From: Brachybacterium sp. YJGR34
Lineage (GTDB): Bacteria > Actinomycetota > Actinomycetes > Actinomycetales > Dermabacteraceae
Reading direction: 5' to 3'
Assembly (NCBI RefSeq): GCF_003347015.1
Contig: NZ_PNFB01000001.1
Location: 248,001-312,000 of the forward strand
Length of the DNA stretch: 64,000 nt
Made by a program: the position numbers and the translations under genes. Positions 1 to 8,125 of the stretch are shown piece after piece. The stretch's first letter is position 1. Each line of letters opens with the position of its first letter. The notes under the pieces were generated by a model that was not told where the DNA came from, made no database searches, and saw only the letters and a list, made by a program, of their open reading frames with translations.

Positions 1-359
1 CCGTGCAGCTGGTGCTGCAGGCCGCGGTCGTGGGCCGCAGCGGCACGGCGATGGTGCTGGACATGGGGGAGCCCGTGCCCATCGCCCAGCTGGCCCGGCA
101 GCTCATCGAGGCCTCGGGCCGCACGGTCGAGATCGTCTACACGGGGCTGCGGCCCGGCGAGAAGCTCCACGAGGTGCTCTTCGCCCCCGGCGAGGACAGC
201 GCCGCCACGGGGCATCCGCTGATCTCCGGGGTCCCGGTGGCGCCGGTGGACCTCCGGGACGTCCCGGCGCCCGTCGCGCCTCGCCGCGCCTCGGAGTACC
301 TGACGGCGATGTCCCGCGTCTGCGACGCGATGGACCTCCCCGTGGCCGTGGGGCTCTGA
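1..359 (+). CDS. C-terminal end of a CapD/WbpM-type nucleotide-sugar epimerase/dehydratase (partial)
   Basis: Only the last ~119 codons are present; the gene enters from the left edge and ends at the TGA at 357. The residues MVLDMGEPVPIAQLA, followed by YTGLRPGEKLHE, are the hallmark C-terminal segment of membrane-linked UDP-sugar 4,6-dehydratases/epimerases (CapD, FlaA1, WbpM group) that make deoxy- or amino-sugars for surface polysaccharides. The missing N-terminus would hold the membrane helices and the NAD(P)-binding fold. It stops three bases before the DegT aminotransferase, and a 4,6-dehydratase followed by an aminotransferase is the classic route to a 4-amino-deoxy sugar, so the two probably act in sequence. 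The exact sugar cannot be told. Confidence 0.88.
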   Translation, partial: VQLVLQAAVVGRSGTAMVLDMGEPVPIAQLARQLIEASGRTVEIVYTGLRPGEKLHEVLFAPGEDSAATGHPLISGVPVAPVDLRDVPAPVAPRRASEYLTAMSRVCDAMDLPVAVGL

Positions 360-362
360 GCC

Positions 363-1544
363 ATGGCATCGATCCTCCTGTCCGGACCCGACGTGACCGC
401 GCTCGAGCGCTCGGCGATCTCCGAGGCCTTCGACTCCGGCTGGATCGCGCCTCTCGGCCCTGCCGTGGACGCCTTCGAGCAGGAGATGGCCGCGCGCCTG
501 GGCCGGCGGCGCGCGGTCGCCCTCAGCTCGGGGACCGCGGCGCTCCACCTGGGCCTGCTGGCCTGGGGCGTCGGTCCCGGGGACGTCGTCCCCACCGCGA
601 CCATGACCTTCGCGGCGACCGCCAATGCGATCACCTACACCGGGGCCACCCCGTACTTCGTCGACGTCGACCCGGCCACCGGCCAGATGGACCCGGCGCT
701 GCTCGAGGAGGTCCTCCTCGAGCTCGCGGACGCGGGCCGCTCCGTCCCGGCGATCGTGCCCGTGGACCTGCTGGGGCGCTGCTCCGACCACGGACGCCTG
801 CGGGAGCTCGCCCGCCACGCCGGGGCCCGTGTGCTCGTCGATTCCGCCGAGTCGCTCGGCGCGCACCATCGCGGCGTCCCGGCCGGGAAGCTGGGCGACG
901 CCGCGATCCTCTCCTTCAACGGCAACAAGGTGATGACGACCTCCGGGGGCGGCATGTACCTGACCGACGACGAGGCCGCCGCGGACCGCGTGCGCTTCCT
1001 CGCCACCCAGGCCCGCGAGAGCGTCGCCCACTACGAGCATCGCGAGGTCGGGTACAACTACCGGCTCTCGAACCTGCTGGCGGCCGTCGGCCGGGCGCAG
1101 CTCTCGCGGCTGGACGGGATGCTCGAGCGGCGCCGTGCGCGCCGCACCGCCTACGCCGCGATCGTGGCGCCCGTGCCGGGGATCGAGGTGTTCCAGCGCG
1201 CCGGGGACGAGCAGGACAACTGCTGGCTCACGGCCGTCGTCGTCGACGCGCCCATGGCGGGCTTCACCGCCGCGGAGCTCGGCGCCGCCCTGACCGGCGC
1301 CGGCATCGAGTGCCGGCCGCTGTGGAAGCCGATGCATCTCCAGCCCGCCTTCTCCGGCGTCCCGGCACGCGTCACGGGCGCGGCCGAGCAGCTCTTCGCG
1401 ACCGGTCTCGCGCTGCCCAGCGGCTCGGTGCTGACCGCGGAGGAGTGCGCTCGGGTGGATGCGACGCTGGCCGATGCGCTCGAGCGCCTCGGCGGCAGGG
1501 GCGCGGGCGCGGGTCCCGTCCCCTCACGACGGGATCAGCGATGA
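363..1544 (+). CDS. DegT/DnrJ/EryC1/StrS family PLP-dependent sugar aminotransferase
   Basis: This 393-residue protein has the length and motifs of nucleotide-sugar aminotransferases. The N-terminal segment SSGTAALHLGLLA binds the cofactor phosphate. The mid-region AESLGAHH, followed by LSFNGNKVMTTSGGGM, contains the Lys that forms the Schiff base with PLP, and the C-terminal half has the GYNYRLSNLLAAVGRAQL signature. It would transfer an amino group to a keto-sugar nucleotide in the cytoplasm. It sits three bases after the dehydratase gene and overlaps the next gene by ATGA, so the three genes are one transcription unit. The substrate sugar is not determinable from sequence. Confidence 0.93.
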   Translation: MASILLSGPDVTALERSAISEAFDSGWIAPLGPAVDAFEQEMAARLGRRRAVALSSGTAALHLGLLAWGVGPGDVVPTATMTFAATANAITYTGATPYFVDVDPATGQMDPALLEEVLLELADAGRSVPAIVPVDLLGRCSDHGRLRELARHAGARVLVDSAESLGAHHRGVPAGKLGDAAILSFNGNKVMTTSGGGMYLTDDEAAADRVRFLATQARESVAHYEHREVGYNYRLSNLLAAVGRAQLSRLDGMLERRRARRTAYAAIVAPVPGIEVFQRAGDEQDNCWLTAVVVDAPMAGFTAAELGAALTGAGIECRPLWKPMHLQPAFSGVPARVTGAAEQLFATGLALPSGSVLTAEECARVDATLADALERLGGRGAGAGPVPSRRDQR

Positions 1545-2158
1545 GCGGGGCGTGCCCGGTGCAGATCGCCCGCGCCTGGATCGAGGACTATCTGACGCGG
1601 GAGCATCCGAGCATGCCGCGACCGGGAGCCGTCTGCCCCTTCGTGCGACCCGCTCTGGCCGCGGACGCGATCGAGGTGCGCGCCGTGCCCGTCGTCGGCA
1701 CCGATCCGGTGGCGGAGGTGCTCGAGGTGGCGCGGCAGGGACTGGCCGACTTCGCCGCGAGCACCACCACCTCGCGGGCGGACTCCCTGCGTGCGCTGGT
1801 CCTCGTCATCCCCTCGGCGACGGGCCGGGTCATCGACGATGCGCACGCGCTGGTGAAGTCCGAGGCGGTGGACGCGGGCCTGATGATCGGCCAGTTCCAC
1901 GAGATGTGCGAGGAGGCCTCGGCGCGCAACGAGGGATTCCCGGTCAACCGTTCGCCGGTGCCGCTGCTGGCCATCCGGCGGATGACCGTCCACGACATCC
2001 TCTTCCTCCACGGAGACGACACCTGGTTCCGTGCCTACGCGGAGCGCTTCGGGCACCTCTACGAGTGCCGCCGCCGGATCGATCCCGCGTTCCGGGAGCT
2101 GTACGCCGCCGCCATCGCACGCCGGCACCCCGTCGTGCCGCTCGGCGCCGGCTCCTGA
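1541..2158 (+). CDS. DUF6875-like protein of unknown function
   Basis: A 205-residue soluble protein starting at the ATG that overlaps the aminotransferase stop codon (ATGA). It contains CPFVRPAL near the N-terminus, a central LVLVIPSATG strand, GQFHEM, and a C-terminal segment RMTVHDILFLHGDDTWFRAY. This layout resembles DUF6875 proteins, which occur beside biosynthetic genes in actinobacteria; the assignment rests on motif memory, not a search. No enzymatic signature is certain, although the single N-terminal Cys and the spaced His residues could be functional. Translational coupling to a DegT enzyme suggests a role in amino-sugar or decoration chemistry of the surface glycan. Confidence 0.7.
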   Translation: MSGACPVQIARAWIEDYLTREHPSMPRPGAVCPFVRPALAADAIEVRAVPVVGTDPVAEVLEVARQGLADFAASTTTSRADSLRALVLVIPSATGRVIDDAHALVKSEAVDAGLMIGQFHEMCEEASARNEGFPVNRSPVPLLAIRRMTVHDILFLHGDDTWFRAYAERFGHLYECRRRIDPAFRELYAAAIARRHPVVPLGAGS

Positions 2159-2166
2159 GGGCGTCC

Positions 2167-3483
2167 TCAGCGGCCGGGAGCGCGCAGCAGGGCGTCCGGG
2201 TCGGGGATCTCATTGAGGAAGAAGCGAGCCTTCCCCGACTGGGAGAGGGGCACCTCGGGGACGAACTCGACCTGGCAACGGCGGATGTCTCCGATCTCCT
2301 CGGCGAGGAGGCGCCGGACAGAGGCTTCGATCTCTGCCGTGGGCTGCGCGTTGAGCACCCAGGTGAACTCGCCGATCGCGTGCTGGCGCAGCTGGAACTG
2401 CCGGATGCCCTCGAGGCGGTCCACCTGCATGAACAGGCGGTAGCACGAGGCGCGCACCGGCGCCTCGGGAGTTCCGCCCAGGGGGATGTCGCTGCGCCGG
2501 CCCACGAGCTCGGCCAGCACGTTCGGCACGGCGCTCCCGGACGCGTCCCGCGCCAGGCGCCCGAGGTCGCCGGTGTCGTAGCGGAGGAAGGGCATGGCGC
2601 GGTTGTGCAGGTCCGTGACCACGATCCGGCCCACGGCGCCGGGGGCGGCGGGCGCATCGGAGTCCGTCTCCAGGATCTCCACGTGATAGGTGCTGGTGTC
2701 CAGGTGATAGTGCTCGTCGGCGCCGCGAGCCAGGCCCATGATCCCCAGCTCCATGCTCGAGTAGCGCCGCGAGAGGGGGACCCCGGTGGCGCGCGGAGCT
2801 CGGTGCAGGAGGTAGCGGGACGCGGGCTCCCCGACGCCGAGCACCGCGCCGACAGACCCGTCGGGAATCTCGATCTCCTCCTCCTCGAGGGCGCGCAGGA
2901 GGATCTCGACGAACGAGGAGAGGCCGACGACGAGCGCGCCGCGCGCGCGGGAGAGGCGACGGACCAGCCGGCGCAGCGTCGCCTCCTCCCGCTCTCCGGC
3001 ATAGAGGATCTGGCCGCGCAGGGAGGAGGAGAGCCTCTGGCTCCGGGTGGCGTGGATCCAGGGGCGGCAGTGGACGACCGGCCCGAACGGATCGATGCCG
3101 AGGTGGCGGTACCCACCCACCAGCTGCGACCGGTGCCGTGCCAGGCGATCGGGATCGAGGTAGGAGGTGAAGGGGATTCCCGAGCTCCCCGAGGACATCC
3201 GGGACGGAAGGCGGCCGGGACGGGCGCCGGTGGCGAGGAAGTCCTCGGGGCTGCGGACCATCATCGTCTTGTCCACGACGGGCAGCTCGAGCAGCGGCCG
3301 GTTCCCGAGGCGACGATAGAAGGGGACGGTGGCCGCGGCGCCGTCGATGATGCCCTCGATCCGGGCGGGTTCGGCGGACGCTCGGGAGGCGGCGAAAGCT
3401 CCCCGCACCTCGGCGGAGGTCGTCTCGGAGACGCCATGGGGCATGGCGCGGGCGGCGAGTCGTCGAGCGGTGCTGAGAGTCAT
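2167..3483 (-). CDS. CapK/PaaK-like adenylate-forming enzyme, copy 1
   Basis: A 438-residue member of the phenylacetate-CoA ligase/CapK branch of adenylate-forming enzymes. Visible motifs: the phosphate loop MSSGSSGIPF, the aromatic-Glu motif YSSMELGIMG, the ribose-binding RYDTGDLG, and a C-terminal QSGKARFFLNEI with the expected Lys. It therefore looks able to adenylate a carboxylic acid. It begins inside the stop codon of the second copy (ATGA overlap at 3480-3483) and has the same length, so the pair arose by tandem duplication. No CoA ligase partner domain or carrier protein is nearby. Surface-polysaccharide clusters often carry such genes (for example capK of staphylococci), with poorly known roles. 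Confidence 0.85.
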   Translation of the reverse strand: MTLSTARRLAARAMPHGVSETTSAEVRGAFAASRASAEPARIEGIIDGAAATVPFYRRLGNRPLLELPVVDKTMMVRSPEDFLATGARPGRLPSRMSSGSSGIPFTSYLDPDRLARHRSQLVGGYRHLGIDPFGPVVHCRPWIHATRSQRLSSSLRGQILYAGEREEATLRRLVRRLSRARGALVVGLSSFVEILLRALEEEEIEIPDGSVGAVLGVGEPASRYLLHRAPRATGVPLSRRYSSMELGIMGLARGADEHYHLDTSTYHVEILETDSDAPAAPGAVGRIVVTDLHNRAMPFLRYDTGDLGRLARDASGSAVPNVLAELVGRRSDIPLGGTPEAPVRASCYRLFMQVDRLEGIRQFQLRQHAIGEFTWVLNAQPTAEIEASVRRLLAEEIGDIRRCQVEFVPEVPLSQSGKARFFLNEIPDPDALLRAPGR

Positions 3484-4796
3484 GACCGGTCGGCCGTCGC
3501 CAGCAGCTGCTCCACATCCGGCATCTCGTTGACGAAGGTCTGCCGCTTGCCGGCACCGGAGTGGAGCTCCCCGTCGGTGTACACGACGTCGCAGCGGACG
3601 ATGTCGCCGATCTCCTCGTCGAGGATCCTGCGCAGGCGGGCTTCGAGGCCGTTGGATCGGGGTGCGGTGAGGATCCAGCTGAACTCCCCGAGAGCGTGCT
3701 GACGCAGCTGGAACTGGGTGATCTCACGGATCTGCTCGACCGGCTCGAGGATCGTGAAATGCGTGGCCCGACGGGGGGATGCCGCGGTGCCGGCGAGCGG
3801 GAAGTCCCGGACCCTGCCGGCGAGCTCGCCGAGGGTCCCGGGCAGGACCCGGCCCGCCCCGTCGAGCGCGAAGCGGCCGAGGTCGCCCGTGTCGTAGCGC
3901 AGGAACGGCATCGCGCGGTTGTGCAGGTCGGTCACCACGATCCGTCCGAGCGCGCCGGGCGCCGCCGGCCGATCGGCATCCTGATCGAGGATCTCGATGT
4001 GGAAGGCGCTGGTGTTGAGGGAGTACGTCGTCGAGCCGGCGCGCGTGAAGCCCAGCAGGCCGTTCTCGGTGTTCGAGTAGCGCATGCTCAGATCGACCCC
4101 GAGCTGGCGGCGGCTCGCCGTCCGGAGGGCCTCGGTGGCGGGTTCTCCCACGCCGAGGACCACCGAGACGGTGCCGACGGGAACGGTGATGCCGAGGTCA
4201 TCGAATCGCGCCAGCAGCGTCTCCAGGTAGGAGCACAGGCCGATGAGGACGGTTCCGCGGCGACGGCGCAGCCAGGCCGCCGTGCGGCGGATGGTGGGCT
4301 CGTCGACCGCGGCGGCGTAGAGGCGCTGCCCGCGCAGGGCATGAGCGGCGCGGTCGCGGCGGGTGACCTGGAACCACTCCCGGCAGTGCAGGTAGGTGCC
4401 GAAGGGGTCGGCGCCCAGGTAGCGGTAGGCGCCGACGAGCTCTGCGCGATGACGGGAGATCCGGCGCCGGTCGAAGGTGGAGCGGAAGACGATCCCGGAG
4501 GTCCCCGAGGAGAGCCGAGAGGGGAGACGGTCCACGTCGGCGCCGTCGGCCAGGAAGTCGGCGAGGGACCGGACCATCATCGGCTTCGAGACCACGGGCA
4601 GGTCCTCGTGCTCGAGAGGGCCGCGGCGGCGGTAGAAGGGGACGGTGCGCGCCGCGTGCTCGACGATCCGCTCGAGATCCCGGGGGGAGGCCGGATCGGA
4701 GGCGGACTCCAGTGACCGCTGGACATCGGCGGCGAGGCGCAGAGAGGCCCCGTCGGGCAGGGTGCGGGCGGCGATGCTGCGGAGGGTCGAGAGCAT
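3480..4796 (-). CDS. CapK/PaaK-like adenylate-forming enzyme, copy 2
   Basis: First gene of the minus-strand pair, 438 residues, clearly paralogous to its downstream neighbour. It keeps the loop LSSGTSGIVF (the usual Pro is Val), the aromatic-Glu motif YSNTENGLLG, RYDTGDLG and a C-terminal GAGKRQTFVNEM with Lys. Both copies share the stretch IVVTDLHNRAMPFLRYDTGDLG. The different residues around the acyl pocket suggest the copies activate different acids or act as a heterodimer, which is inference. The start at 4796 has a weak ribosome site; the upstream sequence carries a good promoter (GCGACA, 17 bases, TATAGT). It is divergent from the sugar transferase. Confidence 0.85.
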   Translation of the reverse strand: MLSTLRSIAARTLPDGASLRLAADVQRSLESASDPASPRDLERIVEHAARTVPFYRRRGPLEHEDLPVVSKPMMVRSLADFLADGADVDRLPSRLSSGTSGIVFRSTFDRRRISRHRAELVGAYRYLGADPFGTYLHCREWFQVTRRDRAAHALRGQRLYAAAVDEPTIRRTAAWLRRRRGTVLIGLCSYLETLLARFDDLGITVPVGTVSVVLGVGEPATEALRTASRRQLGVDLSMRYSNTENGLLGFTRAGSTTYSLNTSAFHIEILDQDADRPAAPGALGRIVVTDLHNRAMPFLRYDTGDLGRFALDGAGRVLPGTLGELAGRVRDFPLAGTAASPRRATHFTILEPVEQIREITQFQLRQHALGEFSWILTAPRSNGLEARLRRILDEEIGDIVRCDVVYTDGELHSGAGKRQTFVNEMPDVEQLLATADRS

Positions 4797-4835
4797 GGCG
4801 GGTCACTCGTCTCGTCGTCGGGGCGGTTGGGATGT

Positions 4836-4864
4836 ACTATATGTCCGAAATGACCGCATGTCGC
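4836..4864 (-). promoter_or_regulatory. Promoter of the capK-like gene pair with overlapping CGGACA box
   Basis: Read on the minus strand: -35 GCGACA (4864-4859), a 17-base spacer, and -10 TATAGT (4841-4836), about 40 bases before the start at 4796. The six bases before the -10 are CGGACA. The same CGGACA-then-minus-10 arrangement occurs before the BY-kinase gene. Confidence 0.55.
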
Positions 4865-4915
4865 GACTCGGGGTCACCGAGATCGCGCGGACGGTCCGGG
4901 GCGAAGGGGTGGAGC

Positions 4916-5902
4916 ATGGTGCGGAGGCACGCGGGGGCCCGGCAGGGCTACCTGATCGTCAAGCGGATCGGTGACGTCGTGGTCACCGGGGCCGCGCTCG
5001 TCCTGCTCTCCCCGGTGCTGCTCGCGACCGCCCTGGTGGTGCGCGTCGGCCTGGGCAGCCCGGTGCTCTTCCGCCAGGAGCGGCCGGGGCGGGGCGGGGA
5101 GACCTTCGTCCTGCTCAAGTTCCGCACCCTGCGTGACGTGGATCCGGCGCGCGGGCTGGTCAGCGACGAGCAGCGGATCACGCCGCTCGGAGCCCGGCTG
5201 CGTGCCAGCAGCCTCGACGAGCTCCCCAGCCTCCTCAACGTGCTCCGTGGGGAGATGAGCCTGGTCGGCCCACGGCCGCTGCGCACGCGCTATCTCGAGC
5301 GCTACTCGGCGGAGCAGGCCCGTCGCCACGACGTGCGACCGGGCCTGACGGGAGCGGCGCAGGTGGCGGGGCGCAATGCCCTCTCGTGGGACGACCGCTT
5401 CGCGCTGGACCTCGAGTACGTGCGCACCTGCGGCGTCGCGACGGACCTGAGGATCCTGCTGGCCACCGTGCCGAAGGTCCTGGGGCGGGAGGGGATCGCC
5501 GAGGAGGGGCGGGTCACGATGAGCGACTTCTTCGGTCCACGGCGGATCGGCGGGGACGTGATCCGGGAGGCGGGCGGGGGCCCCGAGGGCGCCGCCTGGT
5601 GGGTCGTCGGTCGAGAGGGAGGCGAGCTCCGCGCCCGAGCCCACCTCGCGCTGGACGGCGAGGGAGTCGCCGGGATCGACCTCGAGGTCGAGGCGGGGGT
5701 CGAGGAGCCGGCGCGGGTACGGGCACGCGGTGTCGAGATGCTGCTCGGGATCGCGCGGGAGCAGGGCGCCCGCCGTGTCCGCCTCCCGTCCCGGCCCGGT
5801 GACGAGGTGCTCGCGGCGCGCCTCGGCCTCCGTCGCGAGCCGGTGCCGGCCGGTGGCCCCGGGAGCGTCCTCGTGCGCGACCTGCCGGAGGTCCGCGGAT
5901 GA
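4916..5902 (+). CDS. Initiating sugar transferase (polyprenyl-phosphate type) with extra C-terminal GNAT-like domain
   Basis: Residues about 12-200 are a complete short bacterial sugar transferase: one N-terminal hydrophobic hairpin (GDVVVTGAALVLLSPVLLA), FRQERPGRGGETFVLLKFRTL, and the signature SLDELPSLLNVLRGEMSLVGPRPL. Such enzymes move a sugar-1-phosphate onto undecaprenyl phosphate at the inner membrane face, the first step of repeat-unit synthesis. Residues about 202-328 are not part of that family. They include GVEMLLGIAREQGARRVRLP then AARLGLRREP, which resembles the second half of a GNAT acyltransferase. An internal ATG at 5519 with a GAGGAGG stretch upstream could also start the tail as a separate product. 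The start at 4916 is chosen because homology begins there. The stop overlaps the ATP-grasp gene. Confidence 0.88.
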   Translation: MVRRHAGARQGYLIVKRIGDVVVTGAALVLLSPVLLATALVVRVGLGSPVLFRQERPGRGGETFVLLKFRTLRDVDPARGLVSDEQRITPLGARLRASSLDELPSLLNVLRGEMSLVGPRPLRTRYLERYSAEQARRHDVRPGLTGAAQVAGRNALSWDDRFALDLEYVRTCGVATDLRILLATVPKVLGREGIAEEGRVTMSDFFGPRRIGGDVIREAGGGPEGAAWWVVGREGGELRARAHLALDGEGVAGIDLEVEAGVEEPARVRARGVEMLLGIAREQGARRVRLPSRPGDEVLAARLGLRREPVPAGGPGSVLVRDLPEVRG

Positions 5903-6939
5903 CCGACGCGGCGACCATCGTGATCGGCTCCGCGGGCCGGCGTCTGTATCTCGTCGACTGGTTCCGCGACGCGCTCGCCGCGCTCGGCCTCGAGGGACGG
6001 ATCGTGGTCACCGAGAACGACCCCACCAGCGCCGCCGCGTCCTACGGCGATCTCGCGCGTGCGATGCCGCGGTACGGCGACCCCGCCTACGGCGAGGCGC
6101 TGATCGCCCTGGTCGAGGAGCTGAGGCCGTGTCTGTTCCTCACGGTCAACGACTACGAGCTGACCCACCTCCACGTCGAGACCGATCTGGCGGAGCAGCT
6201 GCGGGCGCGGGGCGTCCTGGTCCCCGGCGTCTCGCGGGCCTGGCAGCACGGGTGCGCCGACAAGCTCCGGATGGCCCGCCTGCTGGACTCGCTCGGCGTG
6301 CCCACGCCTGCCACGGTCCTCGGCGACGACGCCGAGGGGATCGCTGCACTGGCCGGATGCGCCGAAGAGCTCGTCGTCAAGCACCGCCTCGGCAGCGGAT
6401 CCTCGGGACTGGCGATCGTCGCCCCGGAGGCCGCCGTCGCTGCTGTCGCGGCAGCCGCCGAGAGCGCGCCGGGACGCCGGAGCGGAGCACCGACGCGCCG
6501 GGACGTGGTGGTCCAGCCGCGCCTGCCCGGCATCGAGCACGGCGTGGACATCGTCGGCGACCTCGTGCGGCCCGGGCGCTTGAGCGCCGTCCTCGCCCGG
6601 CGCAAGGTACGGATGCGCGCCGGCGAGACCGACCAGGCCGTCACGGTCGACGCCTCGCCGTTCCGGCACAGCGCCCAGCTCATCGCCGACGCCGCGGAGC
6701 TCACCGGTCTGATCGATGTCGACATGTTCCTCGACGAGCACGGGGAGGCCTCCGTCCTCGACATCAATCCCCGGTTCGGCGGCGGGTACCCGTTCGCGCA
6801 CCTCGCCGGCGCCGATGTCCCGCGGTTCTACGTGGCGCGGGCCCTCGGGATCGAGATCGCCGAGGACTGGGGCGACTACGCCACCGGAGTCACCGCGGCC
6901 AAGTACGAGAGCGTGCGGGTCACCGCGCGGGGGTCGTGA
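5899..6939 (+). CDS. ATP-grasp protein, carbamoyl-phosphate-synthase-like
   Basis: A 346-residue protein beginning with a Rossmann-like IVIGSAGRRLYLVDWF segment, a middle part with DKLRMARLLDSLGVPTPATV, the ATP-binding strand ELVVKHRLGSGSSGL, and the C-terminal metal/ATP signature VDMFLDEHGEASVLDINPRFGGGYPF. These are ATP-grasp features of the CarB-like group that occurs in capsule loci. ATP-grasp enzymes join a carboxylate to an amine through an acyl phosphate, so it could attach an amino acid to a sugar; that substrate is inference. It is translationally coupled (ATGA) to the sugar transferase and its last 20 bases overlap the convergent flippase gene. Confidence 0.88.
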   Translation: MTDAATIVIGSAGRRLYLVDWFRDALAALGLEGRIVVTENDPTSAAASYGDLARAMPRYGDPAYGEALIALVEELRPCLFLTVNDYELTHLHVETDLAEQLRARGVLVPGVSRAWQHGCADKLRMARLLDSLGVPTPATVLGDDAEGIAALAGCAEELVVKHRLGSGSSGLAIVAPEAAVAAVAAAAESAPGRRSGAPTRRDVVVQPRLPGIEHGVDIVGDLVRPGRLSAVLARRKVRMRAGETDQAVTVDASPFRHSAQLIADAAELTGLIDVDMFLDEHGEASVLDINPRFGGGYPFAHLAGADVPRFYVARALGIEIAEDWGDYATGVTAAKYESVRVTARGS

Positions 6940-8125
6940 GGCGCGAGGGCGTCGCCGTCACCGGCGCAGCGGTCGCGTCGGCGCCGCTCCGGGTGACCCA
7001 CAGCAGCGCCGCGAGCGCCTCCGCGACCGCTGCGGACCAGATCACCGCGCCCGGCCCGAGGACGAGCACCCCGGAGGCGGTGACCCCGAGCACCACGGCG
7101 GTGTTCGCGATCCGTCGGCCGAGGAGCCGCCGTCCGCTGAGGCTCCCGCGCCCGACGAACTGCAGGAAGGACGAGACCGCCATGGTGGACAGCCAGGCGC
7201 CGACGGCGACGGCATGCGGGGAGAGGGCCTCCACGATCGTCCCGTCCACCATCGGTGTCCAGGCGGTGAGGAGTCGGAGTCCCGTCGCCACCGCCGCGCC
7301 GGCGAGCAGTCCGATCGCCCCGATCGCGAGCACCTGTCGCACGCCGCCACCGATCGCGCCGCTGATGATGCGCGAGCGGAGCACCTCGACGGCGAGACGG
7401 ACCGGGTAGGTCAGCGAGGAGGCCGCGCGGTGCAGGGCGAGCGGCAGCGCGCCGCTGACCGCGCCCACGAGGAACGGCGTGCCCACGGTCTCGAGCGTCT
7501 TGATGGCCGCCTCCGCCGAGAGCAGGCCGATGTCGCGGCGGTGGTCGCGGAACCAGGCGGCCGCGGCGCGCGGGCTCACGACCACGCCGATCCCTGCGGC
7601 GAGCGCCGCGCACAGGGCGCCGAGGCTCCAGCTCATCAGGGCTGCCGAGGTGGTGAAGCCACCCGTGGCCAGGAAGGCGGCGGCTGCTGAGCCGGCGACC
7701 GCCGCCCCCAGCAGCTCCGACACCCCGGCCCGCCGGATCCGGCCGGAGGCGACCAGGCGATAGGTGAGCCCCGAGCGATACATGGCCAGGGTCGTGGCAG
7801 CTCCCCCGGTGAGCCCGAGGAGCGCGTGGCCGGAGATCGCCAGGACGAGGAGGCCGACCACCGTCCCGCCACCGAGGGCCAGGGCCGTGAGCGCCGCCTG
7901 GAAGGAGTGGAGGTGCTCGCCGGGGACCTCGGAGCGGCGCAGCATCCGCGCCCAGACGTCGCACACGGTCGCGTACTGGAGCGCGAGGAGCGCGGCGAAA
8001 GCCAGGTAGACGACCGCATAGACCGCGTAGTCGCGCACCGGGAGCGCGACCATGGGGATCACCTGGATGGCGAGGGTCGAGGCGATCTGGCCGACGGCGA
8101 CCCAGAGGTACTCCGTGGATCTCAT
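6920..8125 (-). CDS. Polysaccharide flippase-like integral membrane protein
   Basis: A 401-residue protein made almost wholly of hydrophobic helices (about 10-12 membrane spans), with short charged loops and no N-terminal signal. Overall organisation and genomic position fit the MOP superfamily of oligosaccharide flippases that move lipid-linked repeat units across the membrane. Sequence motifs for this family are weak, so the call leans on context. It starts inside the stop codon of the glycosyltransferase (ATGA at 8122-8125), making it the last gene of a three-gene minus-strand operon: polymerase, glycosyltransferase, flippase. Its end overlaps the ATP-grasp gene by 20 bases. Confidence 0.75.
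   Translation of the reverse strand: MRSTEYLWVAVGQIASTLAIQVIPMVALPVRDYAVYAVVYLAFAALLALQYATVCDVWARMLRRSEVPGEHLHSFQAALTALALGGGTVVGLLVLAISGHALLGLTGGAATTLAMYRSGLTYRLVASGRIRRAGVSELLGAAVAGSAAAAFLATGGFTTSAALMSWSLGALCAALAAGIGVVVSPRAAAAWFRDHRRDIGLLSAEAAIKTLETVGTPFLVGAVSGALPLALHRAASSLTYPVRLAVEVLRSRIISGAIGGGVRQVLAIGAIGLLAGAAVATGLRLLTAWTPMVDGTIVEALSPHAVAVGAWLSTMAVSSFLQFVGRGSLSGRRLLGRRIANTAVVLGVTASGVLVLGPGAVIWSAAVAEALAALLWVTRSGADATAAPVTATPSRLTTPAR

Noticed and set aside
1459-3702. Long plus-strand open frame of over 700 codons
   Set aside because: It lies antisense to the CapK-like gene and in the wrong frame of the aminotransferase and DUF6875-like genes; composition is that of a GC-rich shadow frame.
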